Shown piece after piece: positions 1 to 7,479 of a DNA stretch of 17,380 nt. The notes beneath the pieces were generated by a model that made no database searches, was not told the DNA's origin, and saw only the letters and a list, made by a program, of their open reading frames with translations. The stretch comes from Anaerolineales bacterium (GTDB lineage: Bacteria > Chloroflexota > Anaerolineae > Anaerolineales > Villigracilaceae), in contig JAICRQ010000021.1 of NCBI GenBank assembly GCA_025966435.1, positions 1-17,380 on the forward strand, read 5' to 3'. The position numbers and the translations under genes were made by a program. Position 1 is the first letter of the stretch. Every line of letters starts with the position of its first letter.

Positions 1-683
1 AGACAATGCTGCCGATGCTAAAAGAATGGTGGGCGGCTCACGCTCCGCGCCTGCCTTTGCCGTTTGTGGATGTCTTCTGCGAAGACAACGCGTTCAGCCT
101 CGAGCAATCCCGCCAGATCCTGACCGAAGCACGGTCATTGGGATTTCCGCTCAAGATTCATGCAGACGAGTTTCGCAATCTGGGCGGCAGCACGCTTGCG
201 GTAGAACTGGGCGCAGCTTCCGCGGATCATCTTGTCAAAACCTCCGATGCAGATATTGCCGCCCTGGGCAAATCGGACACTGTAGCAGTCGCTCTACCCT
301 GTACGCCCTTCGGACTGGCTGAGAAAGAATATACTCCTGCTCGCAAATTAATAGAAGCAGACGCGATTCTTGCCCTCGCGACAGACTGCAATCCCGGCAC
401 ATCCTGGAATGAGTCGATGCAGTTTGCGATTGCGCTTTCCTGCCGTTATATGGGGTTGACCCCCGCGCAGGCCATTGCCGCCTCGACGATCAACTCCGCT
501 CATGCCATCCGGCGCTCTGACACGGTTGGCTCTATTGAAGCCGGTAGACAGGCAGATATGCTGATCCTGTCCGTGCCTGATTATCGTCACCTCGGCTACC
601 GCTATGGGACGAACCTTGTAAAGCATGTGATCAAAAGAGGGCAGGTGTATTCTGTCGATGTAGGATATTATCGAACCGCGTAA
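1..683 (+). CDS. hutI: Imidazolonepropionase, 5'-truncated by window edge
   Basis: HutI hydrolyses 4-imidazolone-5-propanoate to N-formimidoyl-L-glutamate, the third step of histidine degradation, in the cytoplasm. The reading frame is open from the window edge, so the N-terminal part of the roughly 400-residue protein lies outside; about 226 C-terminal residues remain. Visible family signatures are VDVFCE, the metal-site segment HADEF followed by a Gly-Gly pair, the SADHL segment, and TDCNPG with its catalytic/metal Asp. The C-terminal part has the usual amidohydrolase ending (GSIEAGRQADMLIL). The ATG at 6 is probably internal. The next gene is an arginase on the same strand, so this may be an amino-acid catabolism segment, but hutH, hutU and hutG are not visible. 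Assignment is confident from motifs; no truncation other than the window edge is seen. Confidence 0.93.
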   Translation, partial: TMLPMLKEWWAAHAPRLPLPFVDVFCEDNAFSLEQSRQILTEARSLGFPLKIHADEFRNLGGSTLAVELGAASADHLVKTSDADIAALGKSDTVAVALPCTPFGLAEKEYTPARKLIEADAILALATDCNPGTSWNESMQFAIALSCRYMGLTPAQAIAASTINSAHAIRRSDTVGSIEAGRQADMLILSVPDYRHLGYRYGTNLVKHVIKRGQVYSVDVGYYRTA

Positions 684-686
684 ATT

Positions 687-730
687 AAACACAAAGGATA
701 CTAAAGACTCAAAGGAAACCCTTTGTGTTT
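687..730 (+). terminator. Inverted repeat after hutI, possible terminator
   Basis: Eleven-base arms (AAACACAAAGG at 687-697 and CCTTTGTGTTT at 720-730) are perfectly complementary around a 22-base A-rich loop. The right arm ends in T residues. It starts four bases after the hutI stop and ends 19 bases before the rocF start. It could be a terminator or a dispersed intergenic repeat. The stem is A/T-rich in its outer part, so terminator strength is uncertain. Confidence 0.5.
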
Positions 731-749
731 AAATCATATGGAGGAATTC

Positions 750-1649
750 ATGCAAATTGACATCATCGGCGTTCCCATTGACCTCGGCGCGGACCGTCGC
801 GGGGTGGATATGGGTCCCAGCGCGATCCGATACGCGAATCTTCATCAGAAGCTCAAAGAGCTGGGATACACACTAGAAGACAAAGGCAATATCGAAGTGC
901 CTATCCAGGAAACGTGCGAAATCAACGATCCCAGGCTCAAATACATCGATTGTATTATTCCTATGGGACGACGTATTGCCGGCGCAGTGGCGACATCTAT
1001 TCAAGGCGGACGCTTCCCGCTCGTGCTAGGCGGTGATCACAGCCTGGCAGTTGGGTCGATCCGCGGCGCGGCAAAACATCGCAAACTGGGAGTCATCTGG
1101 GTCGACGCACATGCTGATTTCAACACCGCCGAAACAACTCCCTCAGGAAACATTCATGGAATGCCCCTCGCCGCATTATGCGGTCTCGGTGACCCGCGCC
1201 TGGTCTGCCTGTGGGAAGAGCAGCCTCCCGTCATTGACCCAAAGCGAGTCGCTGTCATCGGCGCGCGTGACCTCGACCCCGGCGAGAAGCGGAATCTGCG
1301 TGAGGCTGGCGTGATGGTGCAAAGTATGGAGCAGATCGACCGGGACGGTATGGTTTCTGTGCTGGAGAAAGCGATTCAGCGGGTCAGCCGCGATGTAGAT
1401 GGCATCTACCTGTCGTTCGACATGGACGCGCTCGATCCGCGCCATGCCCCCGGTGTGGGAACGCCTGTTACAGGCGGTTTGACCTATCGGGAAGCGCATC
1501 TCGCCTGTGAGGTGGTTGCGGAATCGGGCAAACTGATCGGTATGGATCTGGTGGAGGTAAATCCCATTCTCGATACCCAGAACCAGACGGCAATCAAGGC
1601 AGTCGAATTTATTCGCTCTGCGTTGGGCTCGCGTATTTGGAGCGGGTAG
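750..1649 (+). CDS. rocF: Arginase (ureohydrolase family)
   Basis: Arginase hydrolyses L-arginine to L-ornithine and urea using a binuclear Mn centre. The 299-residue length is typical of bacterial arginases. All metal ligands of the family are in place: His97 in GGDHS, Asp119/His121/Asp123 in DAHADFNT, and Asp224/Asp226 in SFDMDALDP. The N-terminus (IGVPIDLGADRRGVDMGPS) is the arginase signature. The ATG at 750 was chosen because GGAGG lies five bases upstream; an upstream in-frame TTG at 723 has no such support. It follows hutI by 66 bases. Because HutG (formimidoylglutamase) is in the same superfamily and would fit beside hutI, that alternative was weighed, but the N-terminal motif favours true arginase. 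Confidence 0.92.
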   Translation: MQIDIIGVPIDLGADRRGVDMGPSAIRYANLHQKLKELGYTLEDKGNIEVPIQETCEINDPRLKYIDCIIPMGRRIAGAVATSIQGGRFPLVLGGDHSLAVGSIRGAAKHRKLGVIWVDAHADFNTAETTPSGNIHGMPLAALCGLGDPRLVCLWEEQPPVIDPKRVAVIGARDLDPGEKRNLREAGVMVQSMEQIDRDGMVSVLEKAIQRVSRDVDGIYLSFDMDALDPRHAPGVGTPVTGGLTYREAHLACEVVAESGKLIGMDLVEVNPILDTQNQTAIKAVEFIRSALGSRIWSG

Positions 1650-1652
1650 TAG

Positions 1653-1703
1653 GGCGGGATGCGCGAAGCGTCCCGCCTTGTGAAGGCAGATTATCAATCT
1701 GCC
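1653..1703. repeat. Two consecutive hairpins after rocF
   Basis: The first stem (1653-1662 with 1668-1677) is ten base pairs, GC-rich, with one G-T wobble and a GCGAA loop. The second (1685-1692 with 1696-1703) is an eight-base perfect inverted repeat, GGCAGATT/AATCTGCC, with a three-base loop. Neither is followed by a clear T tract. They may form a composite transcription stop for rocF or belong to a REP-like dispersed repeat family. Confidence 0.5.
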
Positions 1704-1738
1704 CTATGCTAGCAGTTTCATGTCAAAAAGAGGCGCTC

Positions 1739-1767
1739 TTGTTCATCATCCAGAACGCGGCTACAAT
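1739..1767 (+). promoter_or_regulatory. Predicted sigma70 promoter of the response regulator gene
   Basis: TTGTTC (1739-1744), a 17-base spacer, and TACAAT (1762-1767) form a good vegetative promoter. Only six bases separate the -10 box from the ATG at 1774, so transcription would start at or next to the start codon and the mRNA would be leaderless. This fits the lack of any Shine-Dalgarno sequence upstream of that ATG. Confidence 0.55.
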
Positions 1768-1773
1768 GTCGCT

Positions 1774-2397
1774 ATGAATACTCTCTATGGTCCTATCCTG
1801 ATCGTTGAAGATGTCCCCAACGTGCTCGAATTGCTTGAAGTCACATTACGTTTCAAAGGCTATGCGGTTCTCACTGCACGCAATGGTGAAGAAGCCCTTG
1901 AGGTCATCTCGCGCCAGAGACCGGTACTGATCATCACCGATATTCTGATGCCAAAACTGGATGGGTACGCATTTGTGCAGAAGCTGCGCCTCAACCCGGA
2001 AACACGTAGCATCCCGGTTGTGTTTCTTTCCGCAACATATGTAACGCCGGAAGACAAGGACTTTGCGTTGAGCCTGGGCGCGGCTCGGTTCATGGAGAAG
2101 CCGATCGATACGGAAGACTTTTTATTGACCGTTGCCGAACTGGTCACACAGCAGCCATTTACATCCCCGCATCCCATGGATATGGAACGGTTCTATATAG
2201 GCTATCGCACACGCCTGGAAGATAAACTACGGCATAAGAACACCCAGATCGCGCGCGCCGAGCGGTTGCTCTCTACTCTGCCACCGGATCAGCGACCTGC
2301 ATACGAGGCACTGCTCCAACAATCCGTGCGCGACCGCGATGAGATCCAAACGGAACTGTACGGCATTTACAAAACCCTCGAAGAATTGAAAAAATAA
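1774..2397 (+). CDS. Single-receiver response regulator with C-terminal helical extension
   Basis: This 207-residue protein begins with a complete CheY-like receiver domain (about 1-125): acidic pocket Glu12/Asp13, phospho-acceptor Asp56 in ITDILMP, Ser86, and Lys109 in EKPID. No DNA-binding or enzymatic output domain follows. The last 80 residues are charged and helical, rich in Arg, Glu and Gln, and probably form a coiled coil that mediates dimerisation or partner contact. The ATG at 1774 is preferred over the in-frame ATG at 1720 because a promoter lies immediately upstream and the 18 extra residues do not belong to the receiver fold. No partner kinase is adjacent. The output is unknown; signalling by protein-protein contact is an inference. 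Confidence 0.85.
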   Translation: MNTLYGPILIVEDVPNVLELLEVTLRFKGYAVLTARNGEEALEVISRQRPVLIITDILMPKLDGYAFVQKLRLNPETRSIPVVFLSATYVTPEDKDFALSLGAARFMEKPIDTEDFLLTVAELVTQQPFTSPHPMDMERFYIGYRTRLEDKLRHKNTQIARAERLLSTLPPDQRPAYEALLQQSVRDRDEIQTELYGIYKTLEELKK

Positions 2398-2447
2398 CAT
2401 CTTCGGTTCAGTGCTGTGAGCCTGGCTGAATGATAAAGGATGATTTT

Positions 2448-3224
2448 ATGCAACCATCACTATCCTATGTGGAAAACCTCGCGCGCCAGGCTGGCGCGAT
2501 CCTGCGGGCGGGCTACGATACAGAACATCAGGTGGGCTATAAGGGCGTGATCGACCTCGTTACCGAAGTAGATCACCAATCGGAAGAATATCTCCTGGGT
2601 GAGATCCGAAAGGAATTTCCCGATCATCATATCTTTTCCGAGGAGAGCGGCATTATTCAGGGCAGCGATGAGCATATCTGGTATGTCGATCCAATAGATG
2701 GGACGGTAAATTATGCTCATCACATTCCCATCTTCTGTGTTTCGATTGGCTATGCCTTCCGTGGAACTCTTACGCTGGGCGCTGTTTACGACCCGATGCG
2801 CGACGAGATGTTTCTCGCCGAACGAGGCAAGGGAGCTTCCTTAAATGGGCGTGTGTTGCGGGTGTCTTCTGTCACCGAGTTGCAAAGAAGCCTGCTCGTG
2901 ACCGGTTTCCCCTATAATGCGTGGGATACGCCACAAGATAACTTCGATAACTTCGTGAAATTTGGGAAACTCTCGCAGGGCGTACGCAGGCTGGGGTCTG
3001 CGGCGCTCGATCTCTGTTATGTCGCTGCCGGGCGGTTTGAGGGCTTCTGGGAAATGGCGCTGAATCCCTGGGATGTGGCGGCTGGAGGGCTGATCGCTGA
3101 AGAAGCTGGCGCACGCGTGACCAACGTCACGGGCGAAGCCGATTACCTTTCATCGCCTCAATCTGTAATCGCCTGCACACCAGGGATCTATGACCGGATG
3201 CTGGAGGAACTTAACAGGAAATAA
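2448..3224 (+). CDS. suhB: Inositol monophosphatase family phosphatase
   Basis: This is a Mg-dependent phosphatase of the inositol-monophosphatase/FBPase/CysQ superfamily, usually acting on inositol-1-phosphate or a related sugar or nucleotide phosphate. The 258-residue length is typical. Metal ligands are visible: the EESG motif (Glu65/66), the family motif WYVDPIDGTVNY (Asp81, Asp84, Thr86), and the C-terminal NPWDVAAG motif with Asp209. The ATG at 2448 has AAAGGA seven bases upstream; an in-frame ATG at 2430 lies before that ribosome-binding site. It sits 50 bases after the response regulator and may be cotranscribed with it. Substrate choice within the superfamily (SuhB, CysQ or histidinol-phosphatase type) cannot be settled here. 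Confidence 0.88.
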   Translation: MQPSLSYVENLARQAGAILRAGYDTEHQVGYKGVIDLVTEVDHQSEEYLLGEIRKEFPDHHIFSEESGIIQGSDEHIWYVDPIDGTVNYAHHIPIFCVSIGYAFRGTLTLGAVYDPMRDEMFLAERGKGASLNGRVLRVSSVTELQRSLLVTGFPYNAWDTPQDNFDNFVKFGKLSQGVRRLGSAALDLCYVAAGRFEGFWEMALNPWDVAAGGLIAEEAGARVTNVTGEADYLSSPQSVIACTPGIYDRMLEELNRK

Positions 3225-3333
3225 TCGGTGTGAGAGGTAAAAATCGGTCTACATTGTCGTCTAAAATATGACAAACGTCAGGTGAAATCTCCCGGTAAAG
3301 CGGTAGAATAAGACTATGATCATCTGATTTACA

Positions 3334-6300
3334 ATGGCAAGCAGCAAACCCATCCCTATTAGTAAAACCAAAATTATCGTGCCGTATCGCCGGAACGAGA
3401 TACTTTCTCGTCCGCGGTTGCTGGAGAGCATGCAATCATTGCTTGACAATAAATTGCTGTTGCTATCCGCGCCGGCGGGATATGGCAAAACATCTCTTCT
3501 CATCGATCTGGCAAATCATGTGAATATGCCGGTTTGCTGGCTCTCGCTCGACCTGTTAGATCGCGAACCCCAGCGGTTTCTGGCTTACCTGATTGCATCA
3601 CTGGCGGAACAATTTCCGCGTATCGGAGAAGCCTCTCGCCCGCAGTTGAATCGCTTGAAATCCATTGAGGAGGATGCCGAATCTCTTCTCATTACCCTGA
3701 CAAACGAGATCTATGACCAGATCGTAGAAGATTTCCTTCTGATCATTGATGATTTTCATCTCCTGGATGATTTCCCGGTCATTTCTGCACTCGTGAATCG
3801 TTTCCTTGAGCTGGTGGTAGAGAACTGCCATGTTCTCCTTTCCTCGCGCACCCTGCCAAACCTGGCGGATGTGACCCTTATGGTTGCCCGCGAGCAGGTG
3901 GCTGGGCTTAGCCATGCGGAACTGGCGTTCAACCCTCGTGAGGCCCAGCTCTTGTATGTCCAAAATCATCGCCAGCACCTTTCAGAGGAAGCCGCTAAAG
4001 AACTGATCGAGCAGACCAGCGGGTGGATCACCGGCATGGTGCTGTCCAATTCGCCCGGTATGACACGCGTCTCCGGCGTAGACGCATTTGCCTACCTGGG
4101 TCGCCAGGTGCTTGACCAACAGCCTGAGCCTATGCGTGAATTCCTCATTCGCACCTCCCTGCCCGAGGAGTTTAACTCAGAATTCTGCGACTTTGTTCTG
4201 AGCCCGCTCTATCCTGAACCACAGAACTGGTTCAACTTTATGAGCTACATCTTTGAAAAAAACCTGTTCGTGCTGCCGCTCGGTGACGATGGGCGCTGGC
4301 TTCGTTATCATCCACTCTTTCGTGATTTTTTGCAAACCCGCCTAAAGGAGGAACGTCCAGGCGAAGTCCAGCCAATCCTCGAACGGATGGTCACCGCCTA
4401 TGAAAAGGCAGGCGAATGGGAAAAGGCATACTTCACCTGCAAGCAGGTAGGTGACTCCGAGGCGCTGGCAGGTGTGATCGAGCGCTCCGGTACTGCCATG
4501 CTGCAAACGGCACTCGTCACGCTGGAAGGCTGGATCAATAGCCTCCCGCCCGCGTATATCCGAAACCGCCCTGGCTTGATTTCATTACGAGGAATGATGG
4601 CAGCCATGAAAGGAAATCTGGAAGAGGCGGGTGAGTTACTTGACACGGCAGTGTCTGTGTACCGCAAAGAACATGACGCAGCTGGGCTTACCCTTGCCCT
4701 GACACGCCGTGCTCACACCCTTCGTCTTCTGGGGAAATATTCTGATTCCTTAAGAGATGTGGAAGAAGCTTTGTGGTTAGCAGAAGCAGAAGCGGACCTT
4801 CAACCCCTGTATGCCGAAGCCTTGCGTATTCGAGGGTTAAATTTATTTCGTTTGGGCCAGTCTCGGAGTGCCATCAATGACCTTGAGCATTCCCTGTCGC
4901 TTTATACGGAACTGAAAGAATCGGGGAGTATTCCTATGCTGTTGGGGGAAACCGCCATGGTTCACGCAGCGGTTGGAAATGTCGATTCGGCCACCGATAT
5001 GTTTCAAAAAGCCCTAAAAATTTGGCGTGTCGAGAAGAATTTATATTCACAAGCAGATACGCTGAACAACCTGGCAGTTTTTTATCAATGGATTGGCGAG
5101 TATGAGCTTGCCTCTGAAACGTACGAAAGTGGTCTGATTTGCGCTGTGAACAGTCATAACCAGCGTGCAGAATCTCTGATCCTTACGGGTCTCGGTGATC
5201 TTTATTCTGAGGTTGGGGAGTTTGAAGCGGCGGAACAAGCCTATGAGCAGGCAGAGGCTATTGCCAGTGGATTGCCAGGATTTTTTATTTCCAACTATCT
5301 AATTTTAGCGCGGGCAAACCTGACGTTACTGCAAGATGACTCCGAATCCACTTCTAAAATCTTGAAGTCATTTAGAAAGCATCTCAAGACAAATCCATCC
5401 TCCTATGAGCGCGGCTTATGGGCATTATTTGCGGGCCGCAACCATCTTCTAAAACAGGAACCCAGAAAGGCAATCTCTCTCTTACAGGAAAGCAAAGATT
5501 GTTTTCTGGAGGACGGGAGAGAGTCTGAGAGTCTGTCGTGCATGGTATGGCTGATAGGTGCCTACGACCAGGCGGGGCAAAAAGAAAATGCCAGAGGTGA
5601 ATTTCGCGAGTTATTATCCATTCGAAATAAGCCCACCCACAGCCTATTAATTACATTGCATCAGGCGCTGCCCTGGCTTAAGTCCTTGCAGGATGATCCG
5701 CAGGTGGGACGGAGCCTTACAGGCTTAATCGATAAATCGAATAAACTGGGTGAAAAAATTCTTTCTGTACGACGGACATTGCGCCGTTATGCCCAATCCA
5801 TTCAAATGCCGGCCGCCAGCCTCACAATCCGGTCCTTTGGGCGCGCCGAGGTCAGTGTCAATGGACGAGTGATTTCGATGTCTGAGTGGCGGACGAAATC
5901 TGTTAGAGACTTGTTCTTTTACTTTCTCTTCCTGCAAGAGGCAGTGACAAAAGAACAAATTGGTGTAGTTCTCTGGCCCGAGATTACAAGCATTCAGGCA
6001 CTTAAGGCACGCTTTAAGGATGATATCTACCGCTTGCGCCGCGCAGTGGGGAAGAACGCAATTGTGTTTGACGAGGTCTATTATCGTTTCAATCGCACAC
6101 TGGACTACGAATATGATGTGGAAGCGTTTGAGTCTTATATAAATCTTGCTCGGAAGTCCAGCGATGTTGCGAAACGCGTCGAATGCTATCAAAAGGCTGT
6201 AGATTTGGTTCAAGGTCCGTATTTAAGCGAGGTGGACGCATATTGGGCATCAGAAGAGCGTGAACGCTTGGGACAGATGTACATCTCAGCGTTAGAGGAA

Positions 6301-6543
6301 CTGGCTCATTTGTATTTAGATAGCAATCAAATCGAAAAATGTCTGCCCATCTGCCAGCTTGCTCTGGCTCAAGATCGCTACAATGAAATGATTTACCAGC
6401 TGGAAATGCGTGCGTACGCCGCCCTCGGCGATCGCGCCTCGATCGCTCGCCTGTACCAGGCATCTAAGGCGGCGTTGGAAGTAGATCTTGGGATCCCGCT
6501 TTCACAGGAAATGGAGGCGCTTTATCGGGAATTGACGGCTTAA
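3334..6543 (+). CDS. Large MalT-like STAND ATPase/TPR regulator with C-terminal SARP/BTAD domains
   Basis: The protein has 1069 residues. An N-terminal STAND-type NTPase (about 1-330) has Walker A SAPAGYGKT (45-53, Lys52) and Walker B LLIIDDFH (Asp139/Asp140), as in MalT/LuxR-family ATP-dependent activators. Residues about 370-800 are TPR-like helical pairs that would bind a ligand or partner. From about residue 830 a winged-helix OmpR/SARP-type DNA-binding domain is followed by a bacterial transcriptional activation domain (BTAD, about 930-1069), in place of the LuxR helix-turn-helix of MalT. The expected role is an ATP-driven, ligand-gated transcription activator. The ATG at 3334 has no clear Shine-Dalgarno; a TAGAAT box lies at 3304-3309 without a convincing -35. 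The target is unknown; the Gly-repeat peptide cassette downstream is a possible one by proximity only. Confidence 0.85.
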   Translation: MASSKPIPISKTKIIVPYRRNEILSRPRLLESMQSLLDNKLLLLSAPAGYGKTSLLIDLANHVNMPVCWLSLDLLDREPQRFLAYLIASLAEQFPRIGEASRPQLNRLKSIEEDAESLLITLTNEIYDQIVEDFLLIIDDFHLLDDFPVISALVNRFLELVVENCHVLLSSRTLPNLADVTLMVAREQVAGLSHAELAFNPREAQLLYVQNHRQHLSEEAAKELIEQTSGWITGMVLSNSPGMTRVSGVDAFAYLGRQVLDQQPEPMREFLIRTSLPEEFNSEFCDFVLSPLYPEPQNWFNFMSYIFEKNLFVLPLGDDGRWLRYHPLFRDFLQTRLKEERPGEVQPILERMVTAYEKAGEWEKAYFTCKQVGDSEALAGVIERSGTAMLQTALVTLEGWINSLPPAYIRNRPGLISLRGMMAAMKGNLEEAGELLDTAVSVYRKEHDAAGLTLALTRRAHTLRLLGKYSDSLRDVEEALWLAEAEADLQPLYAEALRIRGLNLFRLGQSRSAINDLEHSLSLYTELKESGSIPMLLGETAMVHAAVGNVDSATDMFQKALKIWRVEKNLYSQADTLNNLAVFYQWIGEYELASETYESGLICAVNSHNQRAESLILTGLGDLYSEVGEFEAAEQAYEQAEAIASGLPGFFISNYLILARANLTLLQDDSESTSKILKSFRKHLKTNPSSYERGLWALFAGRNHLLKQEPRKAISLLQESKDCFLEDGRESESLSCMVWLIGAYDQAGQKENARGEFRELLSIRNKPTHSLLITLHQALPWLKSLQDDPQVGRSLTGLIDKSNKLGEKILSVRRTLRRYAQSIQMPAASLTIRSFGRAEVSVNGRVISMSEWRTKSVRDLFFYFLFLQEAVTKEQIGVVLWPEITSIQALKARFKDDIYRLRRAVGKNAIVFDEVYYRFNRTLDYEYDVEAFESYINLARKSSDVAKRVECYQKAVDLVQGPYLSEVDAYWASEERERLGQMYISALEELAHLYLDSNQIEKCLPICQLALAQDRYNEMIYQLEMRAYAALGDRASIARLYQASKAALEVDLGIPLSQEMEALYRELTA

Positions 6544-6595
6544 ATGAACAAAAGAGATATGAATTAAAGCATCACATGTTTGATGCTGTTGACTA

Positions 6596-6634
6596 AAACT
6601 GCCCCGCCAGTGCTGGAACTTCGCAGGGCAGTTT
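6596..6634 (+). terminator. Branched hairpin downstream of the BTAD regulator
   Basis: Nine-base arms AAACTGCCC (6596-6604) and GGGCAGTTT (6626-6634) pair perfectly and enclose a smaller CCAG/CTGG stem (6607-6616). The right arm ends in TTT but no longer T tract follows. It lies 53 bases after the regulator stop and is probably its transcription terminator. A further hairpin, AGCATCA/TGATGCT, is at 6568-6587. Confidence 0.5.
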
Positions 6635-6871
6635 CTCTATCTCCTCAGAGAGGGGAAACAATTACATTTTCCAACTTTATCAATCCACTGGATTGAATCT
6701 CATTCTCGAAAATTTTGTATAGAATAGAGTTCAACGTCTCTACTCCTTAAGTATGTTTACACGTTTTGGTATTTGACGTAGAACGAGAGCATCCTGTGAA
6801 AATGATATAACAACCGGAAAAACGTTCTAGGGCGTAGCCTCTTGCTCCCACTTTTTAGTAAGCAGCCATAA

Positions 6872-6895
6872 TTTTGCATCCTGTTTTGCAGCCTG
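6872..6895. repeat. 12-bp tandem direct repeat upstream of peptide gene
   Basis: TTTTGCATCCTG is followed immediately by TTTTGCAGCCTG (11 of 12 bases identical). It ends 47 bases before the ATG of the Gly-repeat peptide. The position is suitable for an activator-binding site, for example a BTAD/SARP-type regulator, which commonly binds direct repeats of about 11 bases. That link is inference. Confidence 0.4.
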
Positions 6896-6942
6896 GGGGT
6901 GGGTAATATAGGGCAAATCAATCAAGAAAGAGGTAACACCCC

Positions 6943-7092
6943 ATGAACAATAGCTTCTGCCAACTCCCGACCAATATCGATGATCGTATGCCCGCCGATG
7001 GCGGGGGTGGTGGTCGTCGCCGGATGCCTGCTGATGGTGGGGGTGGCGGTCGTCGCCGGATGCCCGCAGATGGCGGGGGTGGTGGGCGGTAA
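6943..7092 (+). CDS. 49-residue Gly/Arg repeat peptide, candidate RiPP precursor or secreted peptide
   Basis: After a 15-residue head (MNNSFCQLPTNIDDR, with one Cys) the peptide carries a 12-residue unit, MPADGGGGGRRR, twice in full, then a third copy ending after the first Arg. GAGGT lies nine bases before the ATG. Between DNA copies every difference (Pro CCC/CCT, Ala GCC/GCT/GCA, Gly GGC/GGT/GGG, Arg CGT/CGG) is synonymous, strong evidence for translation and selection on the peptide. The stop is 21 bases before the next gene, which encodes a leader-like protein, so the two are probably cotranscribed. No known family is recognised. Repeated cores with Arg-Arg-Arg junctions suggest processing into small peptides, but a nucleic-acid-binding or membrane-active function is also possible. 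Confidence 0.75.
   Translation: MNNSFCQLPTNIDDRMPADGGGGGRRRMPADGGGGGRRRMPADGGGGGR
6988..7089 (+). repeat. 36-nt in-frame tandem repeat, 2.8 copies
   Basis: Copies are at 6988-7023, 7024-7059 and 7060-7089 (the last one lacks two codons before the stop). Each begins ATG-CCN-GCN-GAT and ends in Arg codons. The divergence is restricted to third codon positions, so the array is not a fresh slippage product. Confidence 0.9.
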
Positions 7093-7113
7093 CCTCTTTC
7101 TACGGAGATATCC

Positions 7114-7392
7114 ATGACTATGCTTTCTTTAGACGTTTATTCGGCTTCCTCCAGAGGTTTTCAAAAAGCTCCCGGTGCACGCAGTGCCTTGCATCGTCTC
7201 TTTGCGGCGGCGGTCGTCAGCGATCAGTTCCGCAAAATGCTGCTCCGGGCGCCGGAAGAAGCGCTGGCGAATGGTTACCTCGGCCAGACGTTTCCTCTGA
7301 CCGATCAGGAAAAGAGGATCATTAAGACCATTCGTGCCGAAACCCTGACTGATTTTGCCCAGAAAGTCAATCAGGCGCTGAAAACAACCTGA
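7114..7392 (+). CDS. Small protein resembling Os1348/Franean1_4349-type RiPP-precursor (NHLP-like) proteins
   Basis: The 92-residue protein has a core reading ALHRLFAAAVVSDQFRKMLL, then a PEEALANGY segment and FPLTDQEKRIIKTIRAETLTDFA. This pattern (helix, 'F...LL..PE.AL..GY', 'LT..E...I..I.A..L..FA') resembles the small proteins grouped with nitrile-hydratase-alpha-like leader or Os1348/Franean1_4349-type RiPP precursors, recalled as frequent in Chloroflexota and Actinobacteria. The ATG has GGAG six bases upstream. It lies 21 bases after the Gly-repeat peptide and 87 bases before the PAS-GAF-HD-GYP gene. There is no Gly-Gly cleavage site and no obvious core after the helical part, so it may be a regulatory or carrier protein rather than a precursor. 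No modification enzyme is adjacent. Confidence 0.65.
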   Translation: MTMLSLDVYSASSRGFQKAPGARSALHRLFAAAVVSDQFRKMLLRAPEEALANGYLGQTFPLTDQEKRIIKTIRAETLTDFAQKVNQALKTT

Positions 7393-7479
7393 AATTTCAA
7401 TCAAGCATCAGGCATATTTCATTCTATTGGGTCGCACTGATGTCACACTGGGTGACGCGGCGGAAATGGGGGCGCAGTG

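Larger units (their letters stand above)
6544..6942. other. 399-base gene-free stretch before the Gly-repeat peptide
   Basis: No convincing open frame is present. It contains the hairpins at 6568-6634, an A/T-rich tract (6660-6830), a near-perfect 12-base tandem repeat at 6872-6895, and a possible -10 box TAATAT at 6904-6909 without a good -35. It probably holds the control region of the peptide cassette that starts at 6943. Confidence 0.5.

Noticed and set aside
750..1649. Formimidoylglutamase (HutG) instead of arginase, because of the hutI neighbour
   Set aside because: The N-terminal signature, length and metal-ligand spacing match arginase of the RocF type closely.
5725..6213. 162-residue minus-strand frame inside the BTAD regulator
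   Set aside because: Antisense shadow of a clear domain-bearing gene, with no ribosome-binding site or family pattern.
6988..7089. CRISPR-like array
   Set aside because: The 36-base units are contiguous with no spacers and are in-frame coding repeats. No other direct-repeat array suggestive of CRISPR was seen in the window.
6918..7115. Minus-strand open frame coding a Pro-rich repeat opposite the Gly-repeat peptide
   Set aside because: Between repeats the DNA changes fall at third positions of the + strand frame and are all synonymous there; the + frame also has a ribosome-binding site and fits the downstream gene spacing. The minus frame is a shadow.
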